Shown piece by piece: positions 36,453-44,653 of a DNA stretch of 64,000 bases. The DNA comes from Asticcacaulis sp. YBE204 (GTDB lineage Bacteria > Pseudomonadota > Alphaproteobacteria > Caulobacterales > Caulobacteraceae). The stretch lies in assembly GCF_000495855.1 (NCBI RefSeq), contig NZ_AWGF01000019.1:21479-85478 (forward strand), read 5' to 3'. The translations under genes were made by a program, and so were the position numbers. The notes under the pieces are model-generated. The model did no database searches. It saw only the letters and a program-made list of their open reading frames with translations, and was not told the DNA's origin. How positions within the stretch are numbered: position 1 is the first letter of the stretch; each line of letters starts with the position of its first letter.

Positions 36453-37216
36453 CGGATATAGCCCTGCGCGGAATCGGCTCCAGCCGTGCCCGTCAGATTT
36501 TCCGGTGTGCGATAGACCGGCGAGTCGTTCAATTGTTTCTGGACGGCGGCGTATTGCGCGGTCATCAGAGTCAGGTCGCGCCACTGTGCCGACAGCTTTT
36601 GCAGCAGCAGCCAGACCTTCGTCGCCTTGTCGAAACCGGGCGCAGGCTTCTTTTTCTCTTCCGGCTTGCCCGGATAGTTCACGTCCCCACCCATGGCGCC
36701 GATATTCTGAACAGGCGTGCGACCGTCGGGATCGGCGGTGACGCCGCCGCCTTGATTGACCGCGATATTGATGACCGTACCACCCGACATACCGGCGGCT
36801 ACCGCGGCGGGAGTCTTGGCCTTGTCCGCATCAACTTCCTTGATGGCCGTCGCGGCCTTGGTCAGGGCATCGTGGTGTTTGGCCACAAGGTTCATCAGGG
36901 CATTGGTATTGGCAAACAGACGATCGTTTTCCGCGATCACCGTGCGGGCGTTTTCGACCACCTGCGCCTGAGAGCCCGATACCGAGCGTGTAACGGCCAG
37001 CCACAGGGCCTTGACGCCGGATTTGAGATCGTAGAAGGCATCGGGGCCGCTCTTGCTGCCCGCCAGAGTCCCGGCCAGAATCATCAGGACACAAAAGACA
37101 ATGCCGGCGATCCAGATCAGGCCGCCGCTCCACCACAGGCGCACCAGCGTGTCCCACAGGGTGGGGTCGTAAAAGCCGTCGGGCGGCGTGTTGTAGTCAT
37201 CCCCGCTGTAACGCAT
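36449..37216 (-). CDS. Single-pass membrane protein of unknown function (paralogue A)
   Basis: 255 residues. The N-terminus MRYSGDDYNTPPDGFYDPTL leads to one membrane segment (about 31-51). The helical part FYDLKSGVKALWLAVTRSVS and GSQAQVVENARTVIAENDRL resembles the downstream protein. A Gly/Asn-rich low-complexity region follows (VINIAVNQGGGVTADPDGRT), then a Lys/Pro linker and a helical C-terminus WLLLQKLSAQWRDLTLMTAQ. It is first of a two-gene unit. The likely topology is N-in with a large cytoplasmic C-part, but this is uncertain. Confidence 0.65.
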   Translation of the reverse strand: MRYSGDDYNTPPDGFYDPTLWDTLVRLWWSGGLIWIAGIVFCVLMILAGTLAGSKSGPDAFYDLKSGVKALWLAVTRSVSGSQAQVVENARTVIAENDRLFANTNALMNLVAKHHDALTKAATAIKEVDADKAKTPAAVAAGMSGGTVINIAVNQGGGVTADPDGRTPVQNIGAMGGDVNYPGKPEEKKKPAPGFDKATKVWLLLQKLSAQWRDLTLMTAQYAAVQKQLNDSPVYRTPENLTGTAGADSAQGYIR

Positions 37217-37316
37217 CCGCCCCTGAAACCTTCCCCACCGGGTTACACGATCCTGTTGAAAAGGGTTAACAGATTGCCGCGCGGTGCGCCAGACGGTTCG
37301 CGCGTTTTCATACGCA

Positions 37317-37349
37317 AGTGGGCCCGCATTACATCAATGCGGGCCCACT
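37317..37349. terminator. Strong inverted repeat after marR-like gene
   Basis: A perfect 14-bp stem AGTGGGCCCGCATT / AATGCGGGCCCACT with a 5-base loop, 22 bases beyond the marR-like stop. Neither strand shows a clean T run, so it may be a terminator or just an mRNA-stabilising hairpin. Confidence 0.55.
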
Positions 37350-37371
37350 GTGGCATTCAGATTGGATAGGC

Positions 37372-37833
37372 TTAGCGCTCGGATTTACTCTGGGTCTTGA
37401 GTGCGGCGTCCTCGACGCGGCGCAGCAGATCCTTGAGCGTGTTGATTTCATCCGCCGACAGGTTGGCCAGCACTTCCTTTTCGAACTCGACCGCCGACGG
37501 GGCCACATCGTTGAACAGGCGCTGGCCTTCCGGCGTGAGAATCAGGTGGTGCGAGCGACCGTCATGCTCGTGCGGCGCGCGCGTGATCAGGCGGCGCTTG
37601 GCCAGGGCCTGAGCGGCGCGCGAAATGGTGACCTTGTCCATGCCGGTCCGCTTGACCAGCGCCTGCTGGGTCGAGGGGCCGTCTTCGTTCAGCACCCAGA
37701 TCAGACGCCATTCCGGTATCTTGAGACCGTAGAGGCTGTCATAGGCGGTGGAGATCAGCGCGCTGACGGCGTTCGACGCCACGGAAAGCCTGTAGGGAAG
37801 ATAGTTATCAAGCGAAAGCTTACTGTACGGCAT
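37372..37833 (-). CDS. MarR family transcriptional regulator
   Basis: 153 residues. The winged helix-turn-helix is at about 38-105: WRLIWVLNEDGPSTQQALVK, KVTISRAAQALAKRRLI, then the wing with HEHDGRSHHLILTPEGQRLF, the classical MarR wing and following helix. N- and C-terminal helices for dimerisation flank it. No neighbouring transporter or enzyme suggests its target: the upstream gap (37834-38114) leads to a divergent YqaA-type gene that it might regulate. Confidence 0.88.
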   Translation of the reverse strand: MPYSKLSLDNYLPYRLSVASNAVSALISTAYDSLYGLKIPEWRLIWVLNEDGPSTQQALVKRTGMDKVTISRAAQALAKRRLITRAPHEHDGRSHHLILTPEGQRLFNDVAPSAVEFEKEVLANLSADEINTLKDLLRRVEDAALKTQSKSER

Positions 37834-38114
37834 ACCGGTTTCCTGTCCTGAGGTTGCGGGAAGATGCGTCGTAACCGGACAAATATCAAATGAGTTTTTA
37901 TTAATCCTTTAGCCAAGGTGGCTAATCAAAACGCGACCCATGTTCTCTGTGGCGCGTCATCATTTCGCCATCACCTGAGGCCAGAAGGCGCACAGATTAT
38001 TTTCGCGCTGCAACAGGCTGTGAGGCGACAAAGCGCCGCGCACCTGATATGGGGACGCGATCGACGCGCCACCCACGTCGAAAAGCCAAGGAAATACGTA
38101 ACTTGCTACGTCCT

Positions 38115-38678
38115 ATGTATGACTGGACCCTGAAACAGGCCGCCAAACCGAACGCCGAAAAGGTGCTGGCTGCGATTTCCTTTGCCGAAAGCTCGTTCTT
38201 CCCTATTCCGCCTGACGTCATGCTGGCCCCGATGGCCCTGGCCAAGCCGGAAAAAGCCTATCGCTTCGCCCTGATCTGCACCATCGCTTCGGTCCTCGGC
38301 GGCCTGTTCGGATATGCCATCGGTTATTTCCTTGAGCCCGTGGGCCTGTGGCTGCTCAAACTGATGGGCCACGGCGACGGACTGGCGCACTTCCGCCACT
38401 TCATGGACGAATGGGGCATGTGGGTCATTCTGGGCAAGGGCCTGACGCCGATCCCGTTCAAGCTGGTGACTATCGCCTCGGGTCTGGCGCACTTCAACCT
38501 CGGCATGTTCATCTTCAGCTGCGTGGTCACCCGCGGCGCGCGCTTCTACCTGACCGCCTTTCTGCTGCAACGTTTCGGCCCGCAGGCCAAGGAACTGATC
38601 GAAAAGCGCATCAATCTGGTCGCGGCGGTGTGCGTCGGCGTGCTGGTACTCGGCATCGTGGCGATAAAGTTTATCTAG
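38115..38678 (+). CDS. YqaA/DedA-like (SNARE-associated) membrane protein
   Basis: 187 residues with about four membrane segments. Family motifs: AAISFAESSFFPIPPDVMLA (the acidic-Phe-Pro-IPP-D pattern of YqaA proteins), GGLFGYAIGYFLEPVG, and VILGKGLTPIPFKLVTIASG. YqaA/DedA proteins are thought to act in lipid flipping or proton-coupled envelope homeostasis. ATG 38115 fits the short N-terminus MYDWTLKQAAKP; a start at 38049 would add a very basic peptide. Upstream of dsbB, 74 bases away. Confidence 0.83.
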   Translation: MYDWTLKQAAKPNAEKVLAAISFAESSFFPIPPDVMLAPMALAKPEKAYRFALICTIASVLGGLFGYAIGYFLEPVGLWLLKLMGHGDGLAHFRHFMDEWGMWVILGKGLTPIPFKLVTIASGLAHFNLGMFIFSCVVTRGARFYLTAFLLQRFGPQAKELIEKRINLVAAVCVGVLVLGIVAIKFI

Positions 38679-38752
38679 GCTTATGTGGCAGTCGCTGATT
38701 GCCATTTCGGCGATCCCCTATAGACTGCGCCGCGAGTGATAACTGAGGTTCG

Positions 38753-39295
38753 ATGATGAAGGCCGTACTGTTTTTTAGCCGCTGGTGGTCGGTCATCGCC
38801 CTGATCAGTGCGCTGAGCCTGCTGGGCGCGGCCCATGCCTTCCAGACCTTCGGCGACCTCAATCCCTGCCATCTGTGCCTGAAACAGCGCGACATCTACT
38901 GGATCGCCGTCGGGGTGTCGCTGGTAGCCACCGTCTGGGCGGTGTTTACAGGCGCCAAGGGACCGCCGCGCGTCTTTTCCTTCGTCCTGTTCGCCATCTT
39001 CGCCACAGGGTGCGCCATTGCCGTCTTCCATGCCGGCGGCGAGCTAAAATGGTGGGCCCTGCCCGCGACCTGTACCGGGTCTTCGGACGATGTGTCGATC
39101 GATTCGATCGCCGCCATGCTGTCGGGCGCCAATATCAAGGCGCCGCAGTGCGACATCGTGGCGTGGAGCTTTTTAGGCCTCAGCATGGCAGGATGGAACG
39201 CCGTGATTTCAGGCGTTCTGGCCGTCCTCAGCCTGATCGCCTCGCTGCGGCTGCAACTCTATTACCGCCTGTCCCAGCGTCAGGTCCGTAGTTAA
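38753..39295 (+). CDS. dsbB: Disulfide bond formation protein B
   Basis: 180 residues with four membrane segments. The first periplasmic loop has the redox pair CHLC (Cys39, Cys42), followed by the family LCLKQRDIYW sequence. The second periplasmic loop has Cys107 (ATCTGSS) and Cys133 (APQCDI). These are the two pairs that pass electrons from DsbA to ubiquinone. Quinone contact is expected at the Arg in KQRD. No dsbA is nearby. The coq7 gene for ubiquinone synthesis follows, though nothing else links the two. Confidence 0.9.
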   Translation: MMKAVLFFSRWWSVIALISALSLLGAAHAFQTFGDLNPCHLCLKQRDIYWIAVGVSLVATVWAVFTGAKGPPRVFSFVLFAIFATGCAIAVFHAGGELKWWALPATCTGSSDDVSIDSIAAMLSGANIKAPQCDIVAWSFLGLSMAGWNAVISGVLAVLSLIASLRLQLYYRLSQRQVRS

Positions 39296-39302
39296 TTTTT
39301 GC

Positions 39303-39346
39303 GCGCATTTGATCCCAAAACCGCTTCACACTTTTGGGAATGCGCT
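39303..39346. repeat. 44-bp dispersed palindromic element, copy 2
   Basis: Begins GCGCATTTGATCCCAAAACC and ends CACTTTTGGGAATGCGCT. Same 44-base length and pairing as the copies at 26227 and 61224. Compensating changes keep the inner stem paired (CCGAAAA/TTTTCGG in copy 1, CCCAAAA/TTTTGGG here). Confidence 0.8.
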
Positions 39347-39361
39347 TGAAGGACTTCCCCC

Positions 39362-39925
39362 ATGAGCGAATTCCGAACCGTTCCCCCCAAGCCCGGCGCG
39401 GGCGAGCGCGAACGGCGGCTGCATGAGATCTTGCGCGTCGATCATGCGGGTGAACTGGCCGCGGTGCATATCTACCGCGCGCAGGCGGCCGTCTTCGGCG
39501 CGACGCCGCAAAAGGCCCTGAGCGACGATCTCAAGCGCATGGAAGGCGAGGAGCAGGTCCATCTCGACCGCTTCGAGACCCTGATGCGCGAACGTCGGGT
39601 GCGCCCGACCCTGATGACGCCGGTCTGGCGCCTGGCGGCGCTCGGCCTTGGGGCGACGACCGCTCTGCTCGGCGAAAAGGCCGCCCATGCCTGCACCGAA
39701 GCCGTCGAGAGCGTCATTTCGGACCATTATCAGGCCCAGATCGACGAGACCCGTGCCCGCGATCCGCAACTGGCGGCCGAGCTTCAGCAGTTCCGCGACG
39801 ACGAACTGCGTCACCACGACCACGCCATAGAGGAAGGCGCGCACGAAGCGCCGCTCTATCCGCTGCTGTCGGCGGTGATCAAAGGCGGCTGCAAGCTGGC
39901 CATCAAAATCAGCGAAAAGATATGA
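39362..39925 (+). CDS. coq7: Demethoxyubiquinone hydroxylase (Coq7)
   Basis: 187 residues. A ferritin-like di-iron hydroxylase adding the last ring hydroxyl in ubiquinone synthesis. The iron-ligand motifs are LRVDHAGELAAVHIYRAQ, MEGEEQVHLDRFE, TEAVESVISDHYQ and FRDDELRHHDHAIEEGAHEA (EXXH-type pairs). A membrane-dipping helix is present around LAALGLGATTALLGEKAA. Its stop overlaps the ATG of the next reading frame (39922), suggesting coupling to the DUF1003 gene. Confidence 0.92.
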   Translation: MSEFRTVPPKPGAGERERRLHEILRVDHAGELAAVHIYRAQAAVFGATPQKALSDDLKRMEGEEQVHLDRFETLMRERRVRPTLMTPVWRLAALGLGATTALLGEKAAHACTEAVESVISDHYQAQIDETRARDPQLAAELQQFRDDELRHHDHAIEEGAHEAPLYPLLSAVIKGGCKLAIKISEKI

Positions 39926-40370
39926 GCCACCACATTCCGAGCCGCCGCACCTTGTCTCGGATATTCCGCTGGGCGCGCGCATGGCCGACGGCATTGCCTC
40001 GATCGTCGGTTCATGGCACTTCATCATCGTGCAGTCGATCCTGCTGTTCGGCTGGCTGGTCATCAATAGCGTGGCGTGGATCAAGGGCTGGGACCCGTAT
40101 CCGTTCATCCTGCTCAATCTGGTTCTGTCGTTTCAGGCGGCCTTCACCGCCCCGATCATCATGATGTCGCAGAACCGCCAGTCCGAGGTCGACCGGCAAA
40201 AGGCCGAAGCCGACTACACCGTCAATATCAAGGCCGAGGAGGATATCTGCGGTCTGCACGAGAAGATGGATCTGCTGCGCGAACAGGACGTGGCGCGGTT
40301 GATCGGCCTGCTGGAAACGGTGATCGAGGACAATCGCGCCCTACGCGAAGAACTGGCGAAGCGGGATTAA
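39922..40370 (+). pseudogene. DUF1003 family membrane protein gene, apparently frameshifted
   Basis: The downstream frame from ATG 39981 (129 residues) is a good DUF1003 protein: ADGIASIVGSWHFIIVQSIL, a second helix, WDPYPFILLNLVLSFQAAFT and SQNRQSEVDRQKAEADY. The natural N-terminus seems to lie in another frame, starting at ATG 39922 (MSHHIPSRRTLSRIF), which overlaps the coq7 stop. Adding one C in the CC at 39966-39967 would join them as ...LSRIFPLGARMADG..., matching the LGxRxADxxAxxxGSW start of the family. So there is either a one-base deletion or a sequencing error; a shorter working protein from 39981 is also possible. Function of DUF1003 is unknown. Confidence 0.7.
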
Positions 40371-40371
40371 A

Positions 40372-40409
40372 CGCTAAAAAGTACCCGCTTGCGGGGCAAC
40401 TTTTTAGCG
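40372..40409. terminator. Bidirectional terminator between DUF1003 gene and htrA
   Basis: An 11-bp perfect stem CGCTAAAAAGT / ACTTTTTAGCG holds A and T tracts that give U-runs on both strands, with an inner GC-rich CCCGCTTGCGGGG hairpin. It lies between two convergent genes. Confidence 0.75.
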
Positions 40410-40415
40410 AATGCG

Positions 40416-41828
40416 TTAAAACTGCGCCGTGATGGTCTGACCGCCGCGATTGATCGTCACCACAAAGCGGCCCTTGGCGGCTTTCAGCACCGCCTCAAGC
40501 TGCGCGGTCGAGGTGATCGCCTGCCCGTTGACGTCCTTGACGATATCGCCAGGACGGAAGCCCGCCGCCGCCGCATAGGACCGGCCCGACAGGCTATAGA
40601 CCATGACACCCTTCGACGCCGCGAACGGATCGAGCCCCAGTTCGTCGGCCACGGCCGGTGACAGGTTGACGACCGTCGCCCCGGTCAGCGGGAAGTTGCC
40701 GGTAAGGGCGCGCTGGTCTTTTGGTGCGCCGCTGGGCGCGACGACCTTCGCATTGAGATTGACGATCTTGCCCGCGCGCACGACGTTCAGCGCCGCGTTA
40801 CTGTTCACGCCCAGCAGGCTGATGCGATAGTTCAGCGTCTTGGGATCGTTCACCGGCTCGCCATTGACGCTGAGGACCACGTCGCCGGTCTTGAGGCCCG
40901 CCTGATCCGCCGGACCGCCCGCATAGACGTCGGAGACCAGCACACCGTCGGGCTTGGACAAGCCTAGCGATTTGGCGATGTCAGAGGTCACCGGGTCACC
41001 CTTGGCGCCCAGCCACGGTCTGACCAGCGTGGATTTGCCGCCCAGCGCCGTATCAACGGCCCGCTTGACCACAGCGGCAGGGATGGCGAAGCCGACGCCT
41101 GCCGACGAGCCCGACCGCGACAGGATGAACGAGTTGATGCCGATCAGGTCGCCGTCCATGTCGATCAGCGCGCCGCCCGAATTACCGGGATTGATGGCGG
41201 CGTCGGTCTGGATGAAGGTGCCTTCGGCGTCGGTCGTGCGGTCAACGGCCGAGATAATACCGTTGGTCACGGTCTGCCCTACGCCGAACGGGTTGCCGAT
41301 GGCCAGCACCAGATCGCCGACCTCAAGGTCGCGCCCGTCGTCGAGATTGATCGTCGGAAATTTCTCGCCATTGGCCTCCAGCTTGAGGATGGCCAGATCG
41401 GTGCGCTCGTCGGCCAGCAAGACCTTGGCCGGGAATTCGCGCCGGTCGCTGAGGACGACCATCAGTTCCTGACCGCCCTGCACGACGTGGTTATTGGTGA
41501 CGATGATGCCATCGCCGCGCACAATGACGCCGGAGCCGAGCGATTTTTCGACGCGGGCCTGCGGCTGACCGCCGCCGAACATCTGCCAGAACGGATCGAC
41601 CTGCTGGCGCGTGATGCGCTGGGCATAGACATTGACCACAGCGGGGGCGGTCTGCTTGACCACGGGGGCGAAGGACGATTTCAGCGTCCCGGCGTCGCCC
41701 GGCACCTTACGCGTGGCGGGCGCGGGGGCCTGATGGAGCCCCTGATAATCCTGCGACTTACCCTCCCCCGGCGAACAAGCCGCCAAAAGCGCAAAGGCGG
41801 AGACCATCAGGGCGGTTTTCATCGTCAT
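40416..41828 (-). CDS. degP: HtrA/DegP-family serine protease, predicted lipoprotein
   Basis: 470 residues from ATG 41828 (two nearby ATGs, 41837 and 41822, are possible). The signal ends LLAAC with acceptor Cys18, so the protease is probably membrane-anchored, unlike soluble DegP. The trypsin-like domain has catalytic His in IVTNNHVVQGG, Asp in DERTDLAILKLE and Ser in AAINPGNSGGALID. Two PDZ domains follow (about 275-365 and 380-468), with VSDVYAGGPADQAGLKTGDV and VYSLSGRSYAAAAGFRPGDI. It acts in periplasmic protein quality control. The upstream gap holds the 137-bp inverted-repeat element. Confidence 0.87.
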   Translation of the reverse strand: MTMKTALMVSAFALLAACSPGEGKSQDYQGLHQAPAPATRKVPGDAGTLKSSFAPVVKQTAPAVVNVYAQRITRQQVDPFWQMFGGGQPQARVEKSLGSGVIVRGDGIIVTNNHVVQGGQELMVVLSDRREFPAKVLLADERTDLAILKLEANGEKFPTINLDDGRDLEVGDLVLAIGNPFGVGQTVTNGIISAVDRTTDAEGTFIQTDAAINPGNSGGALIDMDGDLIGINSFILSRSGSSAGVGFAIPAAVVKRAVDTALGGKSTLVRPWLGAKGDPVTSDIAKSLGLSKPDGVLVSDVYAGGPADQAGLKTGDVVLSVNGEPVNDPKTLNYRISLLGVNSNAALNVVRAGKIVNLNAKVVAPSGAPKDQRALTGNFPLTGATVVNLSPAVADELGLDPFAASKGVMVYSLSGRSYAAAAGFRPGDIVKDVNGQAITSTAQLEAVLKAAKGRFVVTINRGGQTITAQF

Positions 41829-41909
41829 CGAAGCCATCTCTGTAAACGTCGTCATGGTCTATAATGTAAAAACCATCGTGGCGACTTCAAGGCGTGTTTG
41901 ATTAAGGTT

Positions 41910-42046
41910 TAGCCACGGATAAGGCACGGATGCCGCGCAAGCGCGGCGAACACGGATGTCCTTCGTGGAGCTAAGGCTGTGCCTGTGACTCGGATATCCG
42001 TGTCAGCCGGTGAGAAGCACCGGCATCCGTGCCTTATCCGTGGCTA
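41910..42046. repeat. 137-bp element with perfect 26-bp inverted termini
   Basis: The ends are perfect 26-bp inverted repeats (41910-41935 and 42021-42046; outer bases TAGCCACGGATAAGG, inner GCACGGATGCCG). Inside, ACACGGAT and ATCCGTGT form a second nested pair, and CCGCGCAAGCGCGG is a small hairpin. The whole could fold into a long stem or represent a small non-coding mobile element. No open frame of note. It fills the gap between the htrA and first MFS genes. Confidence 0.75.
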
Positions 42047-42052
42047 AAAAAC

Positions 42053-43327
42053 TTAAAACAGCGGCTCGCCGTCGTGGTGGATGTTCGGCGCTTTCGGCGG
42101 TGCAGGCTCGCCCTTGGCGCGGTCCCTGACCCCCAGCGACATCAGCAGCGCCACCAGAAGCGTCAGAGCCGCGGCAAAGAAGGCCGTGCCGCTCCATACC
42201 TTATCGACGCCGGGGCGCGTCATAACCGACAGGATGTAGCCGAAGACGAACGGTGCGATGATGCCCGACAGCGACATCAGGCTCGACAGCGCCCCTTGCA
42301 ACAGACCTTGTTCGTCCACCTTGACCCGTGTCGTCATTAGCGACTGCAAGGCCGCATTGGTCATCCCCCAGAAGCCCATCAAGGGGATCGAGAAAAGAAA
42401 GATGTGCCAGTTGGTATTATAACCGTAGCTGATGAAACCCAGCGTGCCGCACAGCAGCCCCACCACCAAGGTCGCCTTCTCGCCGATGGTCTTTACGACA
42501 ATCCCGGTCAGCCCGCCCTGCACGATGATCGCCCACACCGCGTAATAGGCCATGGCCAACCCTACCTCGCGTTGCCCCCAGCCGAGCCGGTAACTGGCAT
42601 AGAGCACAAAGGTCGCGGGAATGACATGGTGGGCGAAGTTCGACACCATGCTGATCAGGGCCATGCGCATGACGCTCTTGGCGCGCCACAGGAACAGGAT
42701 CGAGGCGACCGGATTGGCGTCTTTCAGGCTGAACGGCTTGCGGTGGGCCTGGTCGAGCGATTCCGGCAGGACCAGCGCCCCGTAAATGGCATTGACCAGA
42801 CTGAGCAGGCCCGCGATCCAGAACGGCAGGCGCAGGTCGATATCGCCTAGAAGCCCCCCAAGCGTCGGTCCCAGCACAAAGCCCAGACCGAAGGCTGCGC
42901 CGACGTAACCGTACATCTGGGCGCGCTCGTCGGGCTCGGAAATGTCGCTGATATAGGCGTAGGCCGTGGTAATCGACGACGAGGTCACGCCGTTCAGCAC
43001 CCGCCCGATCAGCAGGCACCACAGGTTTGGCGCGATGGCCATAATCAGATAATCGAGCGCCAGTCCCAGATTGGACAATAGGATGATCGGTCGCCGACCG
43101 AAGCGGTCAGACAGCGCCCCCAGAATCGGCGAGCAGCCGAATTGCGTCAGGCCCCACAGGCTGTTGAACAGGCCGCTCCACCACCCTGCCGCCGAGACCG
43201 TGCCGACAAAGCCCTGGATCAGGTGCGGCAGGACGGGAATGGCGATCCCCAGTGCCACCATGTCGAGGCAAACGGTAATAAAGATAAACAGGACGCCCGG
43301 TTTCAGGCGCTTATGGCTCCCCCCCAT
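42053..43327 (-). CDS. TetA-like MFS efflux transporter (copy 1)
   Basis: 424 residues with twelve membrane segments. MFS motif A appears as [20 protein letters not shown] after helix 2, GRVLNGVTSSSITTAYAYIS follows helix 4, and the motif C-like GAAFGLGFVLGPTLGGLLGD is in helix 5. These are typical of the TCR/Tet (TetA) group, drug:H+ antiporters. The substrate is not known and there is no adjacent tetR-like gene. A paralogue is encoded 7 bases upstream. Confidence 0.86.
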   Translation of the reverse strand: MGGSHKRLKPGVLFIFITVCLDMVALGIAIPVLPHLIQGFVGTVSAAGWWSGLFNSLWGLTQFGCSPILGALSDRFGRRPIILLSNLGLALDYLIMAIAPNLWCLLIGRVLNGVTSSSITTAYAYISDISEPDERAQMYGYVGAAFGLGFVLGPTLGGLLGDIDLRLPFWIAGLLSLVNAIYGALVLPESLDQAHRKPFSLKDANPVASILFLWRAKSVMRMALISMVSNFAHHVIPATFVLYASYRLGWGQREVGLAMAYYAVWAIIVQGGLTGIVVKTIGEKATLVVGLLCGTLGFISYGYNTNWHIFLFSIPLMGFWGMTNAALQSLMTTRVKVDEQGLLQGALSSLMSLSGIIAPFVFGYILSVMTRPGVDKVWSGTAFFAAALTLLVALLMSLGVRDRAKGEPAPPKAPNIHHDGEPLF

Positions 43328-43334
43328 AGCGGCC

Positions 43335-44594
43335 TCAGTGCGCCGGTGCGGACGGGGCTGTGGTCCCCGGCCGGATCGCCGCCTTGACCGTCGTCCCGAT
43401 CAGCAGGCCGATACACAGTATTACCGAGGCCAGCACGAAACAGGCGCCGGCAAAGGCCAGCGGCAAATGCGACGAGGTTGAGACCGCGAATACCGCCCCG
43501 AAGACCATCGGCGCAAAGATGCTGGCGGTAGACATCAGGCTCATATTGGCCCCTTGCAGCGTACCCTGTTCCTGTGGCGTAACCTTCGACGTCATCAGGG
43601 CCTGAACCGACGGTCCGGCCAGCCCCCAGAGTGACATGAGCGGAATGAAGATGACGTAGGCTTGCCAATTGGGTGCCAGACCATAACCGAGGAAGCCGAT
43701 TACGCCGAAGGTCAGGCCGAGCAGCATGGCTTTCTTTTCACCAATGGCCCTGACCACCCGCCCCGTGAGGAAAGCCTGCACGATGGCGCTGCATACGCCG
43801 ACGCCCGCCAAAGTCCAGCCCACCTCCCATGCGCCCCAGTTGAAACGCAGGGCAGCATAGAGGACGAAGGTCGTCGGCAGGACGCTGTGAGCGAAATTGA
43901 CCGTCAGATTGATCAGGGCCAGCCGCATCAGATCGGCATTCTTCATCAGAAACTTCGCCGCACCCAGCGGATGCGCCGTACGGAACGAAAACGGCTTGCG
44001 GTTTTCCTTCGCCAGAGATTCCGGCAGAACGAACAACCCATAGAAAAAGTTGAGAAGGCTCAGGCCCGCCGCTACATAGAAGGGCAGACGCGGGTCGAAC
44101 TTACCCAACACACCGCCCAGCAAAGGCCCCAGAACGAAGCCAACGCCGAATGCCGCGCCCATCAGGCCGAAATATCTGGCGCGGTTTTCCGGTGCCGTGA
44201 CGTCAGAAATATAGGCATAGGCCGTTGAAATACTGGCCGAGGTGATGCCGTTGATCAGACGCCCCAGCAACAACCATCCTAGTCCCGGCGCAATCGCCAT
44301 CAGCAGGTAATCGGCGCCGAGCCCGAAGTTCGACAGCAGAACGATGGGGCGGCGACCAAAGCGGTCGGACAGCGCGCCGATGACCGGCGATGCAAAGAAC
44401 TGCATCAAGCCCCACATCGAGCCGAACAGCCCCAGCCAATAGCCTGAGCGCGACACGTCGCCGACGAAATCGGCGATCAGCGACGGCAGGACGGGAATGA
44501 TCAGGCCAAGCGCCACGATATCGAGGCACACCGTAACGAATATGAAGGGCACCGCGGCCTTATGGCGACGCGACAGGTCCGGGGCTTGGCTCAC
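43335..44594 (-). CDS. TetA-like MFS efflux transporter (copy 2)
   Basis: 419 residues, twelve membrane segments. Strongly similar to the next gene over its whole length: [40 protein letters not shown] and [20 protein letters not shown] are near-matches. This is a tandem duplication in one operon. Divergence is greater in the second half, which could mean different substrates. Confidence 0.86.
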   Translation of the reverse strand: MSQAPDLSRRHKAAVPFIFVTVCLDIVALGLIIPVLPSLIADFVGDVSRSGYWLGLFGSMWGLMQFFASPVIGALSDRFGRRPIVLLSNFGLGADYLLMAIAPGLGWLLLGRLINGITSASISTAYAYISDVTAPENRARYFGLMGAAFGVGFVLGPLLGGVLGKFDPRLPFYVAAGLSLLNFFYGLFVLPESLAKENRKPFSFRTAHPLGAAKFLMKNADLMRLALINLTVNFAHSVLPTTFVLYAALRFNWGAWEVGWTLAGVGVCSAIVQAFLTGRVVRAIGEKKAMLLGLTFGVIGFLGYGLAPNWQAYVIFIPLMSLWGLAGPSVQALMTSKVTPQEQGTLQGANMSLMSTASIFAPMVFGAVFAVSTSSHLPLAFAGACFVLASVILCIGLLIGTTVKAAIRPGTTAPSAPAH

Positions 44595-44653
44595 TTAAGG
44601 GGCTCGTGCTGTGTCTCAGAAACGATCTTCATAGGCGAAATCGCGGGCCTTGG

